A stretch of 64,000 nt of DNA from JAAOII01 sp965207705 (GCA_965207705.1 OZ242292.1:744001-808000); one strand, 5' to 3'. Positions 35,984 through 46,746 are shown, numbered from the stretch's first letter. Numbers and translations: made by a program. Notes: generated from the sequence alone by a model not told the origin.

Positions 35984-38900
35984 TTATGGACGCTGGGCGT
36001 CTAATCCCTTGGGAGGGCAGGTGAGGGCTGGATATTGCATAGCAGTGCCAAAGTCCCAGGCGAGGGAGCCGTCAGGACACATATTATTTACCCACCTTGC
36101 ATAAATCGTACCAGGTACGTCATTTGTTGGCGTTTGTAATTCACCAGTGGTTTTACGTCCAGCAGTGATAAGATCCTGATTACCTATTGTTATTGTTACG
36201 CCACTGACATTAGTATCCCAATAGAACCTGGAAGAGGCAACATTAATATAACCACTATTTGTCACACCAACCAAACCGCCGAGATCCCTATCTCCACTGA
36301 CAGAAACAGCTGCATAAGATGAAGTAATTGTGACATCCTGCCCATCGCCAACCAGGCCACCGACAAAATTGCCCCCGCTGACAGACCCCACCGCATAAGA
36401 TGAAGTAATTGTGGTTCCAAGCGCTTCTCCAACCAGACCGCCAATTTCTTGACCACTCCCGTTGACTGAAGCGACAGATGAATAAGATGAAGTGATTATA
36501 GCATGAGTTCCAGAACCTACCAGACCACCAACATCAGAATACCCCCTGACAGAATTGCCAGACGCATAAGAGGAGGTAATTTCGGCAAAATCTCCATGAC
36601 CGACCAGACCACCAACTTGATTTGCTATCCCTATGACATTCTCCACCTCCGCATAAGATGAAGTAATTATAGTTTTATCTCCGCGACCAACCAGACCGCC
36701 AACATTATAGCCAGAAGCAGTAACCTCTCCTTCTACGGAACTATTGTTAATTCTCGTTTTACTAGAATCTATTCCTCGTGCATAACCAACCAGCAGCCCC
36801 ACATTATTGCCGCCGCTAATGTTGGCAGAACGGATATGAACATTATGCAGGATAGAAGTGGGGGCGATTACCCCAAACAGCCCAGCCCCATTGGCATAGT
36901 CGCCAGCAGGATTTGTGATAGTAAGATTGCTAATTGTCCAACCATTGCCATCAAAAATAGCATTAAATGCCGCGGATGCATCCTCGCAAAAGAAATCTAC
37001 ATCATTGTATGTAATGCATCTGCCAATTGGCTCCCAGTTGGCGTAGTCAGCAAGGGATATATCAGTGCTAAGCTCATAGCCGTTGCATGCTATAACATCC
37101 TCGCCAGCAATGGTGCCATTGCCACAGCCCTCTTTATTACCCATGCTTGCGGGACTTAGCGTGAAATTGCTACCCAATAGATTATGGCGGGTTTGGTTAA
37201 GTTGCTCAGCAGTGACAATCTCTATTAAGCCATCGCCATCATCATCTACGTCTGCTTCATCAAGGATAAGATCGTTATCGTCATCTGGATCTAAATAATC
37301 AAATATTGTATCACCATCGTTATCTCTGTTTGGTCTGCCATTGCCGTTTCCATCCGTATCCAGAAAATTAACTATGCCATCGTCATCATAATCAGGTCCA
37401 ATAGCTACTTCAATGGATGGTGCCTCTCCCTCCAAGCCATTATCGGGAGCACCCAATGTCAAGGCAACAATGAAGGTATAGTATCCTTCGTTGGTTGGAC
37501 CCGTTGTTATGCTTTGCTGCACCTCCATATTCCTCTCTCTTTTAGTGATGTTTGTTATTAAAGGGAAGTATTGTAAATCATTAGGGGCGCTTCTCTTGTG
37601 GTAGCTTATATTAATGCTGGCTATATTATCTGTATCGGGATTTGTCCAGCTAATAGTGACGTTGCTGTCGCCAGCAACCGCATCCAATCCTGTAACTGTG
37701 AATAAATTAGGAGTTGCGGTGAAAGGTTTCGCCAAAACTCTTTTGCCTGCATCATCTTCGTCTAATGTTAAGTTAACAATGAAGGTATAGGATTGTCCGT
37801 TGGTTAAGCCAGTTATGCTTTCTCGCACATTCTGGGCGCCAGGGGTTGTTTGGGTGCTGTCCTCTATTAAAGGGTGAGATTGTAAATCATTAGGGGTGTT
37901 TCTGTTGTAGTAGCTTATACTAATGCCGCTTATGTTTGCAATGGGATTATTCCAGCTAAGGGTGACCTCTTCGTCGCCAGGATGCGCGGTTAAATCTGTG
38001 ACCGTAAAGGCGGATAAAGTGCGATCATCAGGGAAGGCATCTTGGACATCATTAACGTTGTCCCCATCTTTATCAAGCTCAAGAGGATCGGCATCTGCAT
38101 ATTCGTCTCCATCAAGGTTGGGACCAATTAGACGAGTAATATCTATCGCAGCAGTACTTCTATTCTCATCGGCTCCTTTTAACTCCAAGGCAACCCTAAA
38201 GGTATAGGATTGTCCGTTGGTTAAGCCAGTTATCATTTTGGTTACGGTTGCATTGGGGAGGATGCTATCTTCGTCTGTTATTGTCATGGGGGTTTCAAAG
38301 TTAGCAGCAGTGCTGAGTTTGTAGCTTATGCTAATATTAGCTATATCTGCATCAGGATTATCCCAGCTAAGGGTGACCTCTTCGTCGCCAGGATACGCGG
38401 TTAAATCTGTGACCGTAAAGGCGGATAAAGTGCGATCATCAGGGAAGGCATCTTGGACATCATTAACGTTGTCCCCATCTTTATCAAGCTCAAGAGGATC
38501 GGCATCTGCATATTCGTCTCCATCAAGGTTGGGACCAATTAGACGAGTAATATCTATCGCAGCAGTACTTCTATTCTCATCGGCTCCTTTTAACTCCAAG
38601 GCAACCCTAAAGGTATAGGATTGTCCGTTGGTTAAGCCAGTTATCATTTTGGTTACGGTTGCATTGGGGAGGATGCTATCTTCGTCTGTTATTGTCATGG
38701 GGGTTTCAAAGTTAGCAGCAGTGCTGAGTTTGTAGCTTATGCTAATATTAGCTATATCTGCATCAGGATTATCCCAGCTAAGGGTGACCTCTTCGTCGCC
38801 AGGATGCGCGGTTAAATCTGTGACCGTAAAGGCGGATAAAGTGCGATCATCAGGGAAGGCATCTTGGACATCATTAACGTTGTCCCCATCTTTATCAAGC

Positions 38901-41350
38901 TCAAGAGGATCGGCATCTGCATATTCGTCTCCATCAAGGTTGGGACCAATTAGACGAGTAATATCTATCGCAGCAGTACTTCTATTCTCATCGGCTCCTT
39001 TTAACTCCAAGGCAACCCTAAAGGTATAGGATTGTCCGTTGGTTAAGCCAGTTATCATTTTGGTTACGGTTGCATTGGGGAGGATGCTATCTTCGTCTGT
39101 TATTGTCATGGGGGTTTCAAAGTTAGCAGCAGTGCTGAGTTTGTAGCTTATGCTAATATTAGCTATATCTGCATCAGGATTATCCCAGCTAAGGGTGACC
39201 TCTTCGTCGCCAGGATGCGCGGTTAAATCTGTGACCGTAAAGGCGGATAAAGTGCGATCATCAGGGAAGGCATCTTGGACATCATTAACGTTGTCCCCAT
39301 CTTTATCAAGTTCACGAGAATCGGCATCTGCATATTCGTCTCCATCAAGGTTGGGACCAATTAGGCGAGTCATCTGTACCGCAGAGGTAGTGACATTCTC
39401 ATCAGCACCGCCCAGTTCCAAGGCGACTCTAAAGGTATAATCTGTATTGGATGTTAATGAAGTTATCATTTCCATAACATCTGTTGCATTGGTGGCTATT
39501 TTGGCGTCGTCCGTTATTGTTATGGGGGTTCCAAAGTCAGCATCAGTGCTGAGTTTGTAGCTTATGTTAATTTGAGTAATACTCGCATCTGGATTATCCC
39601 ATATAAGAGTGGCGGTGGTCTCATCCGGAATAACCCGTAAGTTTAATACACTAATTGAGGATAAAATAGGAGTGGCGGTGACAGATTGCGCCTCTACTTC
39701 TTTTCTAACATCATCGCCAGTTAATGTCAAGGTAACATTAAAAGTATAGGATACTCCGTTGGTTAGGTTCGCTATGGTTTCTTGCACATCCATTGCGTTC
39801 ATGGCTGTCTTAGACCTATTTGTTATTAAAGGGAAGTATTGTAAAGTATTAGGGGCGCTTGTGTTGTGATAGCTTATATTAATGCTGGCTATATTCGCAT
39901 CTGGATTATTCCAGCTAAGAGTGACCTCGCCTTTGCCAGGGCGCGCGGTTAAATCTGAGACCGTAAAGGCGAACAAAGCGTCATCACGAGGGAAGGCATC
40001 TTGGACATCATTAACGCCATCTCCATCTTTATCAAGTTCACGAGAATCGGCATCCGCATATTCGTCTCCATCAAGGTTGGGACCAATTAGGCGAGTCATC
40101 TGTACCGCAGAGGTAGTGACATTCTCATCAGCGCCGCCCAGTTCCAAGGCGACTCTAAAGGTATAATCTGTATTGGATGTTAATGAAGTTATCATTTCCA
40201 TAACATCTGTTGCATTGGTGGCTATTTTGGCGTCGTCCGTTATTGTTATGGGGGTTCCAAAGTCAGCATCAGTGCTGAGTTTGTAGCTTATGTTAATTTG
40301 AGTAATATACGCATCAGGATTATCCCACATAAGAGTGGCATTGTTGGTATTAGGAGTAATTCGTAAGTTTAATACACTAATTGTGAATAAAATAGGGGTG
40401 GCGTTGACAGATTGCGCCTCTACTTCTTTGTCAGCATCATCGCCAGTTAATATTAAGTTAACATTGAAAGTATAGGATTGCCCGTTGGTTAGTCCATCTA
40501 TGGTTTCTTCCACATTCGCGGCGTTAGGGGTTATTTGGGCGCTGCTATTCATCATAAGTGAACCGACAGAATCATCTCTTTGGTAACTTATACTAATGCT
40601 GGATATATTTGCATTGGGATTTGTCCAGCTAAGAGTGACCTCACCGTCGCCTGCATCCGCAGTTAATCCTGAAACTGCAAAGGCGGTTAAATCTTTATCA
40701 CGAGGGAAGGCATCCTGTTCATCATCGACGCCATCTCCATCTTCATCAAGCTCATCAGGGTCGGCATCCGCATATTCGTCTTCATCAAGGTTGGGACCAA
40801 TTAGGCGCATTATCTCTGTTGTCATTACACTTCTACTCTCATCGGCGCCTCCCAGTTCCAAGAGAACATTAAATATATAGGTTGCCCCATTGGTTAAACC
40901 AGTTATTACTTCGGTTACGTTTATTGCATTGGAGCGGATGCTATCATCGCCTGTTATTAAAGGGAAGTATTGTAAAGCATCAGGAGTACTTATGTTGTGG
41001 TAGGTTATATTAATGCTGATTATATTCGCAGCAGGATTATCCCAGCTAAGAGTAGCACTGGTGTCATCTGGAATAACCCGTAAGTTTGATACACCAATTG
41101 AGGGAGGGGGCTTCACTTCTGGCGGGCTGTCTCCTGGCGGGCTGCCACCACCGCCACCACCGCAGGCAGCGAGAGTCAAGACGCAAATTAGCGAAAGCAA
41201 TAGAGCTGATACTTTCTTTGGTATAAATCTGGACTGATTGGAGGCGGCAATGCTATTGCTGGTTGCGTTACCTGTTTCTTTATTAATTAAGCCCTTATAT
41301 AAACTATTCTGTAAGTTCTCCCCGCAGGAACTGGTGGTATATGTGTTCAT
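35984..41350 (-). CDS. Fn3-like and GLUG-repeat surface lipoprotein (~1788 aa)
   Basis: From ATG 41350 (TATAAT at 41358-41363 ends 7 nt upstream; ATG 41356 is alternative). After a long polar leader the signal ends in VLTLAACGGGGGG (lipidated Cys). About ten fibronectin-III-like units (EVTLSWDNPDADIANISISY), most separated by calcium loops (GDEYADADPLELDKDGDNVN), occupy residues ~90-1340. A GLUG block and the tail WDFGTAMQYPALTCPPKGL follow. Three central units are nearly identical at DNA level (see repeat). The Fn3 units probably form a stalk presenting the GLUG head. Confidence 0.8.
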   Translation of the reverse strand: MNTYTTSSCGENLQNSLYKGLINKETGNATSNSIAASNQSRFIPKKVSALLLSLICVLTLAACGGGGGGSPPGDSPPEVKPPPSIGVSNLRVIPDDTSATLSWDNPAANIISINITYHNISTPDALQYFPLITGDDSIRSNAINVTEVITGLTNGATYIFNVLLELGGADESRSVMTTEIMRLIGPNLDEDEYADADPDELDEDGDGVDDEQDAFPRDKDLTAFAVSGLTADAGDGEVTLSWTNPNANISSISISYQRDDSVGSLMMNSSAQITPNAANVEETIDGLTNGQSYTFNVNLILTGDDADKEVEAQSVNATPILFTISVLNLRITPNTNNATLMWDNPDAYITQINISYKLSTDADFGTPITITDDAKIATNATDVMEMITSLTSNTDYTFRVALELGGADENVTTSAVQMTRLIGPNLDGDEYADADSRELDKDGDGVNDVQDAFPRDDALFAFTVSDLTARPGKGEVTLSWNNPDANIASINISYHNTSAPNTLQYFPLITNRSKTAMNAMDVQETIANLTNGVSYTFNVTLTLTGDDVRKEVEAQSVTATPILSSISVLNLRVIPDETTATLIWDNPDASITQINISYKLSTDADFGTPITITDDAKIATNATDVMEMITSLTSNTDYTFRVALELGGADENVTTSAVQMTRLIGPNLDGDEYADADSRELDKDGDNVNDVQDAFPDDRTLSAFTVTDLTAHPGDEEVTLSWDNPDADIANISISYKLSTAANFETPMTITDEDSILPNATVTKMITGLTNGQSYTFRVALELKGADENRSTAAIDITRLIGPNLDGDEYADADPLELDKDGDNVNDVQDAFPDDRTLSAFTVTDLTAHPGDEEVTLSWDNPDADIANISISYKLSTAANFETPMTITDEDSILPNATVTKMITGLTNGQSYTFRVALELKGADENRSTAAIDITRLIGPNLDGDEYADADPLELDKDGDNVNDVQDAFPDDRTLSAFTVTDLTAYPGDEEVTLSWDNPDADIANISISYKLSTAANFETPMTITDEDSILPNATVTKMITGLTNGQSYTFRVALELKGADENRSTAAIDITRLIGPNLDGDEYADADPLELDKDGDNVNDVQDAFPDDRTLSAFTVTDLTAHPGDEEVTLSWNNPIANISGISISYYNRNTPNDLQSHPLIEDSTQTTPGAQNVRESITGLTNGQSYTFIVNLTLDEDDAGKRVLAKPFTATPNLFTVTGLDAVAGDSNVTISWTNPDTDNIASINISYHKRSAPNDLQYFPLITNITKRERNMEVQQSITTGPTNEGYYTFIVALTLGAPDNGLEGEAPSIEVAIGPDYDDDGIVNFLDTDGNGNGRPNRDNDGDTIFDYLDPDDDNDLILDEADVDDDGDGLIEIVTAEQLNQTRHNLLGSNFTLSPASMGNKEGCGNGTIAGEDVIACNGYELSTDISLADYANWEPIGRCITYNDVDFFCEDASAAFNAIFDGNGWTISNLTITNPAGDYANGAGLFGVIAPTSILHNVHIRSANISGGNNVGLLVGYARGIDSSKTRINNSSVEGEVTASGYNVGGLVGRGDKTIITSSYAEVENVIGIANQVGGLVGHGDFAEITSSYASGNSVRGYSDVGGLVGSGTHAIITSSYSSVASVNGSGQEIGGLVGEALGTTITSSYAVGSVSGGNFVGGLVGDGQDVTITSSYAAVSVSGDRDLGGLVGVTNSGYINVASSRFYWDTNVSGVTITIGNQDLITAGRKTTGELQTPTNDVPGTIYARWVNNMCPDGSLAWDFGTAMQYPALTCPPKGLDAQRP
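37951..39309 (-). repeat. Tandem 411-bp repeat inside the Fn3-like gene (about 3.3 copies)
   Basis: A 411-bp unit (137 codons: one Fn3-like domain plus one calcium loop) repeats in frame. Copies differ by almost nothing: one visible change is ccaggatacgcgg versus ccaggatgcgcgg, His to Tyr. A second, larger in-frame duplication of 726 bp relates about 39290-39600 to 40016-40326. Confidence 0.85.
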
Positions 41351-41422
41351 AGCCATTATTATAAATAATTATGAATTAAAAGTCAAGGTAAATACATAAC
41401 TATTTATAATTTGTATAAATAC

Positions 41423-41452
41423 ATTAACAATATAACATAAAATTATGCTATT
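41423..41452. repeat. 30-bp element, copy A (upstream of the Fn3/GLUG gene)
   Basis: Begins attaacaatataacataaa and ends attatgctatt. An exact copy lies at 46704-46733, so the two flank the whole 41458-46668 gene as direct repeats. Each lies 36-75 nt upstream of a leftward GLUG gene start. Confidence 0.7.
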
Positions 41453-41457
41453 ATCGT

Positions 41458-44400
41458 TTATTGTCTTTGTGCCTCCGCGCCACCTGGAGGACAAGTAAGC
41501 AGCGGGTATTGTGTACTATTACCCAAATTCCAAGCAACGTTGGTAGAGTTAGCAAGAGATGATTTGCTGTCAGTAGTATATTCTCCAGTTGCCACATCGC
41601 ACCATAAATGATTATCCCAAGTTTCATAAATACCACTAAACGTTGTTTCAGAACGGAGTTGCTCAGAAGTTTTTGGCGCTCCTTCTTTCGTGGGGGGAGC
41701 ATCGGCATCATCGCGGTCTATAGCATTAGAGATGTTAGTATCCCAATAAGAATTATTAACGGCAGCTATAAAAGTATTCTCCTCAAACAATCCAACTAAG
41801 CCACCAACCTGGCTAGTTGCTTCCACACCAGAACCTACTACATTTTTTATAGCCACATAAGATGAGTAAATCATGGCTCCAGCGCCGTAGCCAACTAATC
41901 CTCCGACGTTATTGTCAAATATTTGACTGCCATTTACTAGATTGCCTATAGCATAAGATGATACAATCTGCGCATTTTTAGCCCAGCCAATTAAGCCGCC
42001 AACATGGGTAGCCCCTTTTGCTATAGCATCGCCATTCAGAACATAAGAAGCATAAACATCTGCTCCTGCCCCATCGCCAATTAGCCCTCCTATAGAACGA
42101 CCAGTAGCATCCAAAGTAACATTCCGCGCATAGGATGCATAGATAACAGCTCCTGTTCCTAAGCCCACCAAACCGCCAGCAATACCCTGAGCTTTTATAG
42201 AAGTATCCTTCGCATAAGTGGAAGTGATGATGGCGTTTTCACCCTTGCCAATCACAGCGCCCACCCAACCAGCTAAAGGGCTAATAATTTTTCCTTGCAC
42301 TGAGCTATTGATAATCTCCACCCCTCCATCTGTTTCCTGCGCATTGCCAACTAAAATGCCAACTGAGTGCGACCCCACTCCAAGCCTAATTAGTGCATTA
42401 CGGATATGAACATTTCTTATAACAGAGGTACCGCTTATCGCGCCAAATAAACCTACCCCATAAATTTGAGGAAAACCAGGCCTATTTATATTCAAGTTGC
42501 TAATAGTCCAATTATTTCCTTCAAAAACACCATTAAAAACTTCAGGGCAGCTGCCACCTTCAAGGCAATTTCCTATTGGCAGCCATTCATTATCTCTTGA
42601 TAAGTCAATGTCGGCAACTAGTTCATAGCCGTTGCATTCGGTGATATCCTCGCCATCAATGGTGCGATTGCCGCAGCCGCGCTCCCTCCTTTCAAGCCCA
42701 GTGGAACTATATAGGTAAGTTCCATCAAGGTCATAGCGCATCTGGTTTAGCTCAGCTGCAGTCGCAATCTCTATAAGTCCATTATTATTCTTATCAATAT
42801 CACAGGCATTACCCACCCCATCTGTATCATCATCAAGTTGATCTTGATTAGCTACATACGGACAGTTATCCTCGTCATAGTCAACCAAATCTTCATCACC
42901 GCCAGTATCAGAATTATCGCCCATGCCATCATGATCTCTATCAGAGAACTCATTAGGATCGGCTGGAAATAAGTCAAAAATATCCGCAATGCCATCCATA
43001 TCAGTATCTTGCGTTTGTAAAGTAAGCGCTAAATCATCCTCTGCGGCACATCTTATGATGGGATGCGCAGTGCTGTTCCCCAAGTCCCAAGCAACGTTAG
43101 CAGCAATAGTAAAATCGGAAGAGGCGGAATTCTTACCAAGAGAAAACTCCCCAGTTGCTCTGTTGCACCAGAAATTATTATTCCAATCAGCATAAATGCC
43201 GGCAAAGTTGGTTTCAGCACCTAATTGGGCAGAGCTTAGCGGCATGCCATCGCCATTGGTAGTAATATAAAGAGGATTCGTGATGCTTGCATCCCAGTAA
43301 GAATTGCTAATTGTAGACCCGCCAGTTATTCCAGCCAAGCCGCCAACATTTTCATAACCTGTTACATTTCTCATCGCTGCATAAGAATTCTTAATCATGG
43401 CTGATGCAGCATTACCAACTAAGCCGCCAACAGAGGAACTACCGCTGACTACTCCGCCTGCCGCATAAGATGATTCAATCTCGGCGTTCCCAGACCAGCC
43501 AACCAAGCCACCTATATGTCTTCGTTCGCCACTCACATTAGTGTTCAGAGCATAAGAGGCAAAAATCTGAGTGCCACCAAATCCCAAACCAATTAATCCT
43601 CCCGCAAAACCAACATTAGCGTGTACCTTAGTATTCATCGCATAAGATACATAAGCCCTCATACCATGCCCGTTGCCAACCAAACCACCAACAGTGAAAT
43701 TACCGTTTACATAAGAGTCCTGCGCATGAGAGAAAGAGATAGTTGCGCCACGACCGCTGCCAACCATAGCACCCACAAATTTGGCTGCAGGGCTTATAAC
43801 CTCGCCTTGCACTGAACTATTAATTATCTGCGCTCTAGTGGCTTGAACACGTATATTAACCCTGGCTTGTATAGTTTCAGGGGTGTTAAATTCACCCCTT
43901 CCATTCGTCACAACCAAGGTTCCACCAGGTACCCTCAGAGTTCCATCCGTCACAATCAAGTTTCCATTAGGCGCAACCAATTCTCCATACCCAAAACCAC
44001 CTGCCAAGGGTATAAAGGTTCCTAAAGGTATAACCATGCTTCCCTCAGCTATAACCAATGTTCCATTAGTTATAACCCCCTTTATGTTAGTTACAACCAA
44101 AGCGCCGTTATTCGCAACCGCGTTTCTATCACCCACAACCAAGGAGCCACTATTCACAACCAAAGTTCCATCATTCACAACCAGATTTTCATCAGGAACA
44201 ACCAAAGTTCCATTAGCCACAGAAAATGTTCCATTGGTAGTAAATTTTGCTGGACCTATTTTATTCGTTACTACTTGTTGATTATTTACGCTCGGTATTT
44301 CATTAATAGTAACCGGCTTTGCATTAATTGCAAAATCTTCTCGATTATTTAAAAACACTGATCCAATAGCAATCGTATACTCCTCTGACGAAAGATTGAC

Positions 44401-46668
44401 TTCTCTCTCTATAGTATGATCCTTAGATGTTTGCCGAGCAATGCCAGCTAGGATTCCAATGCTTGCCTTGCCACCCTTAACCTTAGCATTACGGACATGT
44501 ACATTTTTTATAATAGATTTATCGCTTATTGAACCAAATAAACCCACTCCATAAGGGCTAATAGAACCCTGGACATTTATTCTCAGGTTGCTAATAGTCC
44601 GACTATTCCCTTCAAAAATGCTATTAAAAGTATTGAAGCAATTATCTTCGTCAAGGCAATCTCCAATGGGTTGCCAGTTATCATAATCTGACAGGTCAAT
44701 GTCAGCCATAAGCTCATAGCCATTACACTCAGTGATGGCACAACCGCGATCACTCACTTGAGTCCCAGTTGAGCTAATTGTAATTAAGGAGTTTCCATTA
44801 AAGTTATTGCGAATCTGGTTTAACTCAGCTGCAGTCGTAATGTCTATAAGTCCATTATTATTCTTATCAATATCACAGGCATTGCCCACCCCATCTGTAT
44901 CATTATCTTCTTGATCTTGATTAGTTACATACGGACAGTTGTCAGCAATATCTTCACGCGAATCATTGTCATTGTTAGTATCAGCGTTATCGCCTATGCC
45001 ATCACCATCCCTATCAGAGGATTCAGAGGCGTTGTTTGGAAATTTGTCAAAGATGTCTACGATGCCGTCCATATCAGTGTCAACCACTTGTAAATTCGCT
45101 AGGGCATTCCTTTGTAGATTAGTGGTGGGGTCATCCTCTGCAGCAGCACAGCTTATGATTGGGTACGAAACGTTACTTCCCAAGTCCCAAGCATTATTGG
45201 TAGAATTAGCAAGAGGTGAACTACTATCAGTAGTAAACTCTCCAGTTACTCTGTTGCACCATAAATTATCATCCCAAGTATCATAAATGCCGCTAAAAGT
45301 GGTTTCAGAGCGTAATTGTTGGTAGTTTAAGCCAATGCCTTCCCTAATATCAGAAATTTCCAAGCGGTCTACAATTCCACTAAGGGTAATATCCCAAAAA
45401 GAATATTCAACCGAATCTCCATCCTTCCTCCCCACTAAGCCACCAACCTCCGCAAAACCTTTTACATTTTCCAGCGCCGCATAAGAGGACTTAATATTAA
45501 CTGATACACCATTGCCAACTAAGCCACCAACAGATACATTACCGCTAACTCCTCCAAGCGCCGCATAAGAGGATACAATCTGTGCACCCACAGCCCCGCC
45601 TGCTAATCCGCCAACGTGCTCCCGCCCCGTTACATTAGCATTCAGAACATAAGAAGCATAAATGCGAGCGCCGTATGCCGAGCCAATTAACCCCCCTGCA
45701 TAATAACCATGAGAAACATTACTACTATAAGAGTACACAGTAACTTCATTCGCAGAAGATGCAAAAACTGTTGAATCACGCCCATCACCAACCATACCGC
45801 CTACAAAATTAGCCCCGTTTACGACAATGTTATCTACCTGAGATAATGAGATGTTAGATCCAACTCCATAGCCAACCAAGGCGCCTACGTAACTGCCTGT
45901 AGGGCTTATAACCTTAGCATTACGGATACGTACATTTTTTATAATAGATTTATCGCTTATTGAACCAAACAAACCCACTCCATAAGGGCTAGTAGAACCC
46001 TGAACACTTATGCTCAGGTTGCCAATAATCCGATTATTCCCTTCAAAAGTGCTATTAAAAGCATTGGGGCAACTATTTGCGTCAGGGCAATCTCCAATTG
46101 GTTGCCAGTTATCATACCCAGACAGGTCAATATCCACCATAAGCTCATAACCATTGCAGCCAACAACACCGGATATATTTCTACCGCAGCCAGCGCTAGT
46201 TCCTTTTCTGTCGGCAGACACCTTAAATACTTTACCGTTATAGTCATAGCGTATATGGCTTAGTTCTTCTGGTGTAGTTATTTCTATCAGACCATCATTG
46301 TCCTCATCAATATCGCGGGCAGCATCGCGATCATTAGGATAATCATCTTCATCAGAGTCGCGGCAGCCATCTCCATCAGCATCCGTAACTGAGTTAGATT
46401 CCCAGTTTCTGGCACTGTCTGCAGAATCGCAGAGATCCACATTATCAGGAATTCCATCGCCATCTCTATCAAGGATATTTACTCCTGTCGGTTGAGGTTG
46501 GGGTACTCCTCCGCCGCCGCCTCCGCCGTCATCACCTCCGCCACTCGCACAAGCAACTAAAAGGAGAATAATAAGAATAAGAGGCAGCAGAAATACAAAT
46601 CTCCTACTAAAAGAAATACCCCTGTCTAATTTTTCTGATGCTGTATTTCTAACATTCGTTATGTGCAT
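41458..46668 (-). CDS. GLUG / thrombospondin-3 surface lipoprotein (1736 aa) with a heptad-repeat insert
   Basis: Signal peptide ends in IILLLVACASGGG (lipidated Cys), then a glycine-rich linker. Three modules each start with calcium loops (DRDGDGIPDNVD, DNDTDGVGNACDIDKNNNGL) and DIT/EIAT-AELNQ, carry GLUG units and end WxxGxxxxYPxxxC. The second module holds an unusual insert (about residues 796-936) of seven-residue repeats such as DGTLVVN. The tail is YPLLTCPPGGAEAQRQ, close to the neighbour's. Probably an outer-membrane-anchored surface protein; ligand unknown. Confidence 0.8.
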   Translation of the reverse strand: MHITNVRNTASEKLDRGISFSRRFVFLLPLILIILLLVACASGGGDDGGGGGGGVPQPQPTGVNILDRDGDGIPDNVDLCDSADSARNWESNSVTDADGDGCRDSDEDDYPNDRDAARDIDEDNDGLIEITTPEELSHIRYDYNGKVFKVSADRKGTSAGCGRNISGVVGCNGYELMVDIDLSGYDNWQPIGDCPDANSCPNAFNSTFEGNNRIIGNLSISVQGSTSPYGVGLFGSISDKSIIKNVRIRNAKVISPTGSYVGALVGYGVGSNISLSQVDNIVVNGANFVGGMVGDGRDSTVFASSANEVTVYSYSSNVSHGYYAGGLIGSAYGARIYASYVLNANVTGREHVGGLAGGAVGAQIVSSYAALGGVSGNVSVGGLVGNGVSVNIKSSYAALENVKGFAEVGGLVGRKDGDSVEYSFWDITLSGIVDRLEISDIREGIGLNYQQLRSETTFSGIYDTWDDNLWCNRVTGEFTTDSSSPLANSTNNAWDLGSNVSYPIISCAAAEDDPTTNLQRNALANLQVVDTDMDGIVDIFDKFPNNASESSDRDGDGIGDNADTNNDNDSREDIADNCPYVTNQDQEDNDTDGVGNACDIDKNNNGLIDITTAAELNQIRNNFNGNSLITISSTGTQVSDRGCAITECNGYELMADIDLSDYDNWQPIGDCLDEDNCFNTFNSIFEGNSRTISNLRINVQGSISPYGVGLFGSISDKSIIKNVHVRNAKVKGGKASIGILAGIARQTSKDHTIEREVNLSSEEYTIAIGSVFLNNREDFAINAKPVTINEIPSVNNQQVVTNKIGPAKFTTNGTFSVANGTLVVPDENLVVNDGTLVVNSGSLVVGDRNAVANNGALVVTNIKGVITNGTLVIAEGSMVIPLGTFIPLAGGFGYGELVAPNGNLIVTDGTLRVPGGTLVVTNGRGEFNTPETIQARVNIRVQATRAQIINSSVQGEVISPAAKFVGAMVGSGRGATISFSHAQDSYVNGNFTVGGLVGNGHGMRAYVSYAMNTKVHANVGFAGGLIGLGFGGTQIFASYALNTNVSGERRHIGGLVGWSGNAEIESSYAAGGVVSGSSSVGGLVGNAASAMIKNSYAAMRNVTGYENVGGLAGITGGSTISNSYWDASITNPLYITTNGDGMPLSSAQLGAETNFAGIYADWNNNFWCNRATGEFSLGKNSASSDFTIAANVAWDLGNSTAHPIIRCAAEDDLALTLQTQDTDMDGIADIFDLFPADPNEFSDRDHDGMGDNSDTGGDEDLVDYDEDNCPYVANQDQLDDDTDGVGNACDIDKNNNGLIEIATAAELNQMRYDLDGTYLYSSTGLERRERGCGNRTIDGEDITECNGYELVADIDLSRDNEWLPIGNCLEGGSCPEVFNGVFEGNNWTISNLNINRPGFPQIYGVGLFGAISGTSVIRNVHIRNALIRLGVGSHSVGILVGNAQETDGGVEIINSSVQGKIISPLAGWVGAVIGKGENAIITSTYAKDTSIKAQGIAGGLVGLGTGAVIYASYARNVTLDATGRSIGGLIGDGAGADVYASYVLNGDAIAKGATHVGGLIGWAKNAQIVSSYAIGNLVNGSQIFDNNVGGLVGYGAGAMIYSSYVAIKNVVGSGVEATSQVGGLVGLFEENTFIAAVNNSYWDTNISNAIDRDDADAPPTKEGAPKTSEQLRSETTFSGIYETWDNHLWCDVATGEYTTDSKSSLANSTNVAWNLGNSTQYPLLTCPPGGAEAQRQ

Positions 46669-46703
46669 AGCCTACTCAATGCACCATCAATTAGTACAAA
46701 CAT

Positions 46704-46733
46704 ATTAACAATATAACATAAAATTATGCTATT
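46704..46733. repeat. 30-bp element, copy B (upstream of the 1736-aa GLUG gene)
   Basis: Exact copy of 41423-41452; the next dozen bases toward the left are also similar (tagtacaaacat versus ttgtataaatac). Shared promoter element or the footprint of a gene duplication. Confidence 0.7.
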
Positions 46734-46746
46734 TGCCAGAAAAGAG

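Noticed and set aside
37923..40166. Series of repeated ~95-codon plus-strand frames
   Set aside because: They are antisense shadows of the tandem 411-bp and related repeats.
33900..41100. Regular repeats that might suggest a CRISPR array
   Set aside because: The repeats are in frame, encode GLUG or Fn3-like units, vary like protein repeats and have no spacer structure.
43883..44281. 132-codon open frame on the plus strand through the heptad-repeat region
   Set aside because: It lies opposite the GLUG gene; the 21-bp repeat keeps the antisense frame open by codon pattern, giving a monotonous VTTKVP-type peptide.
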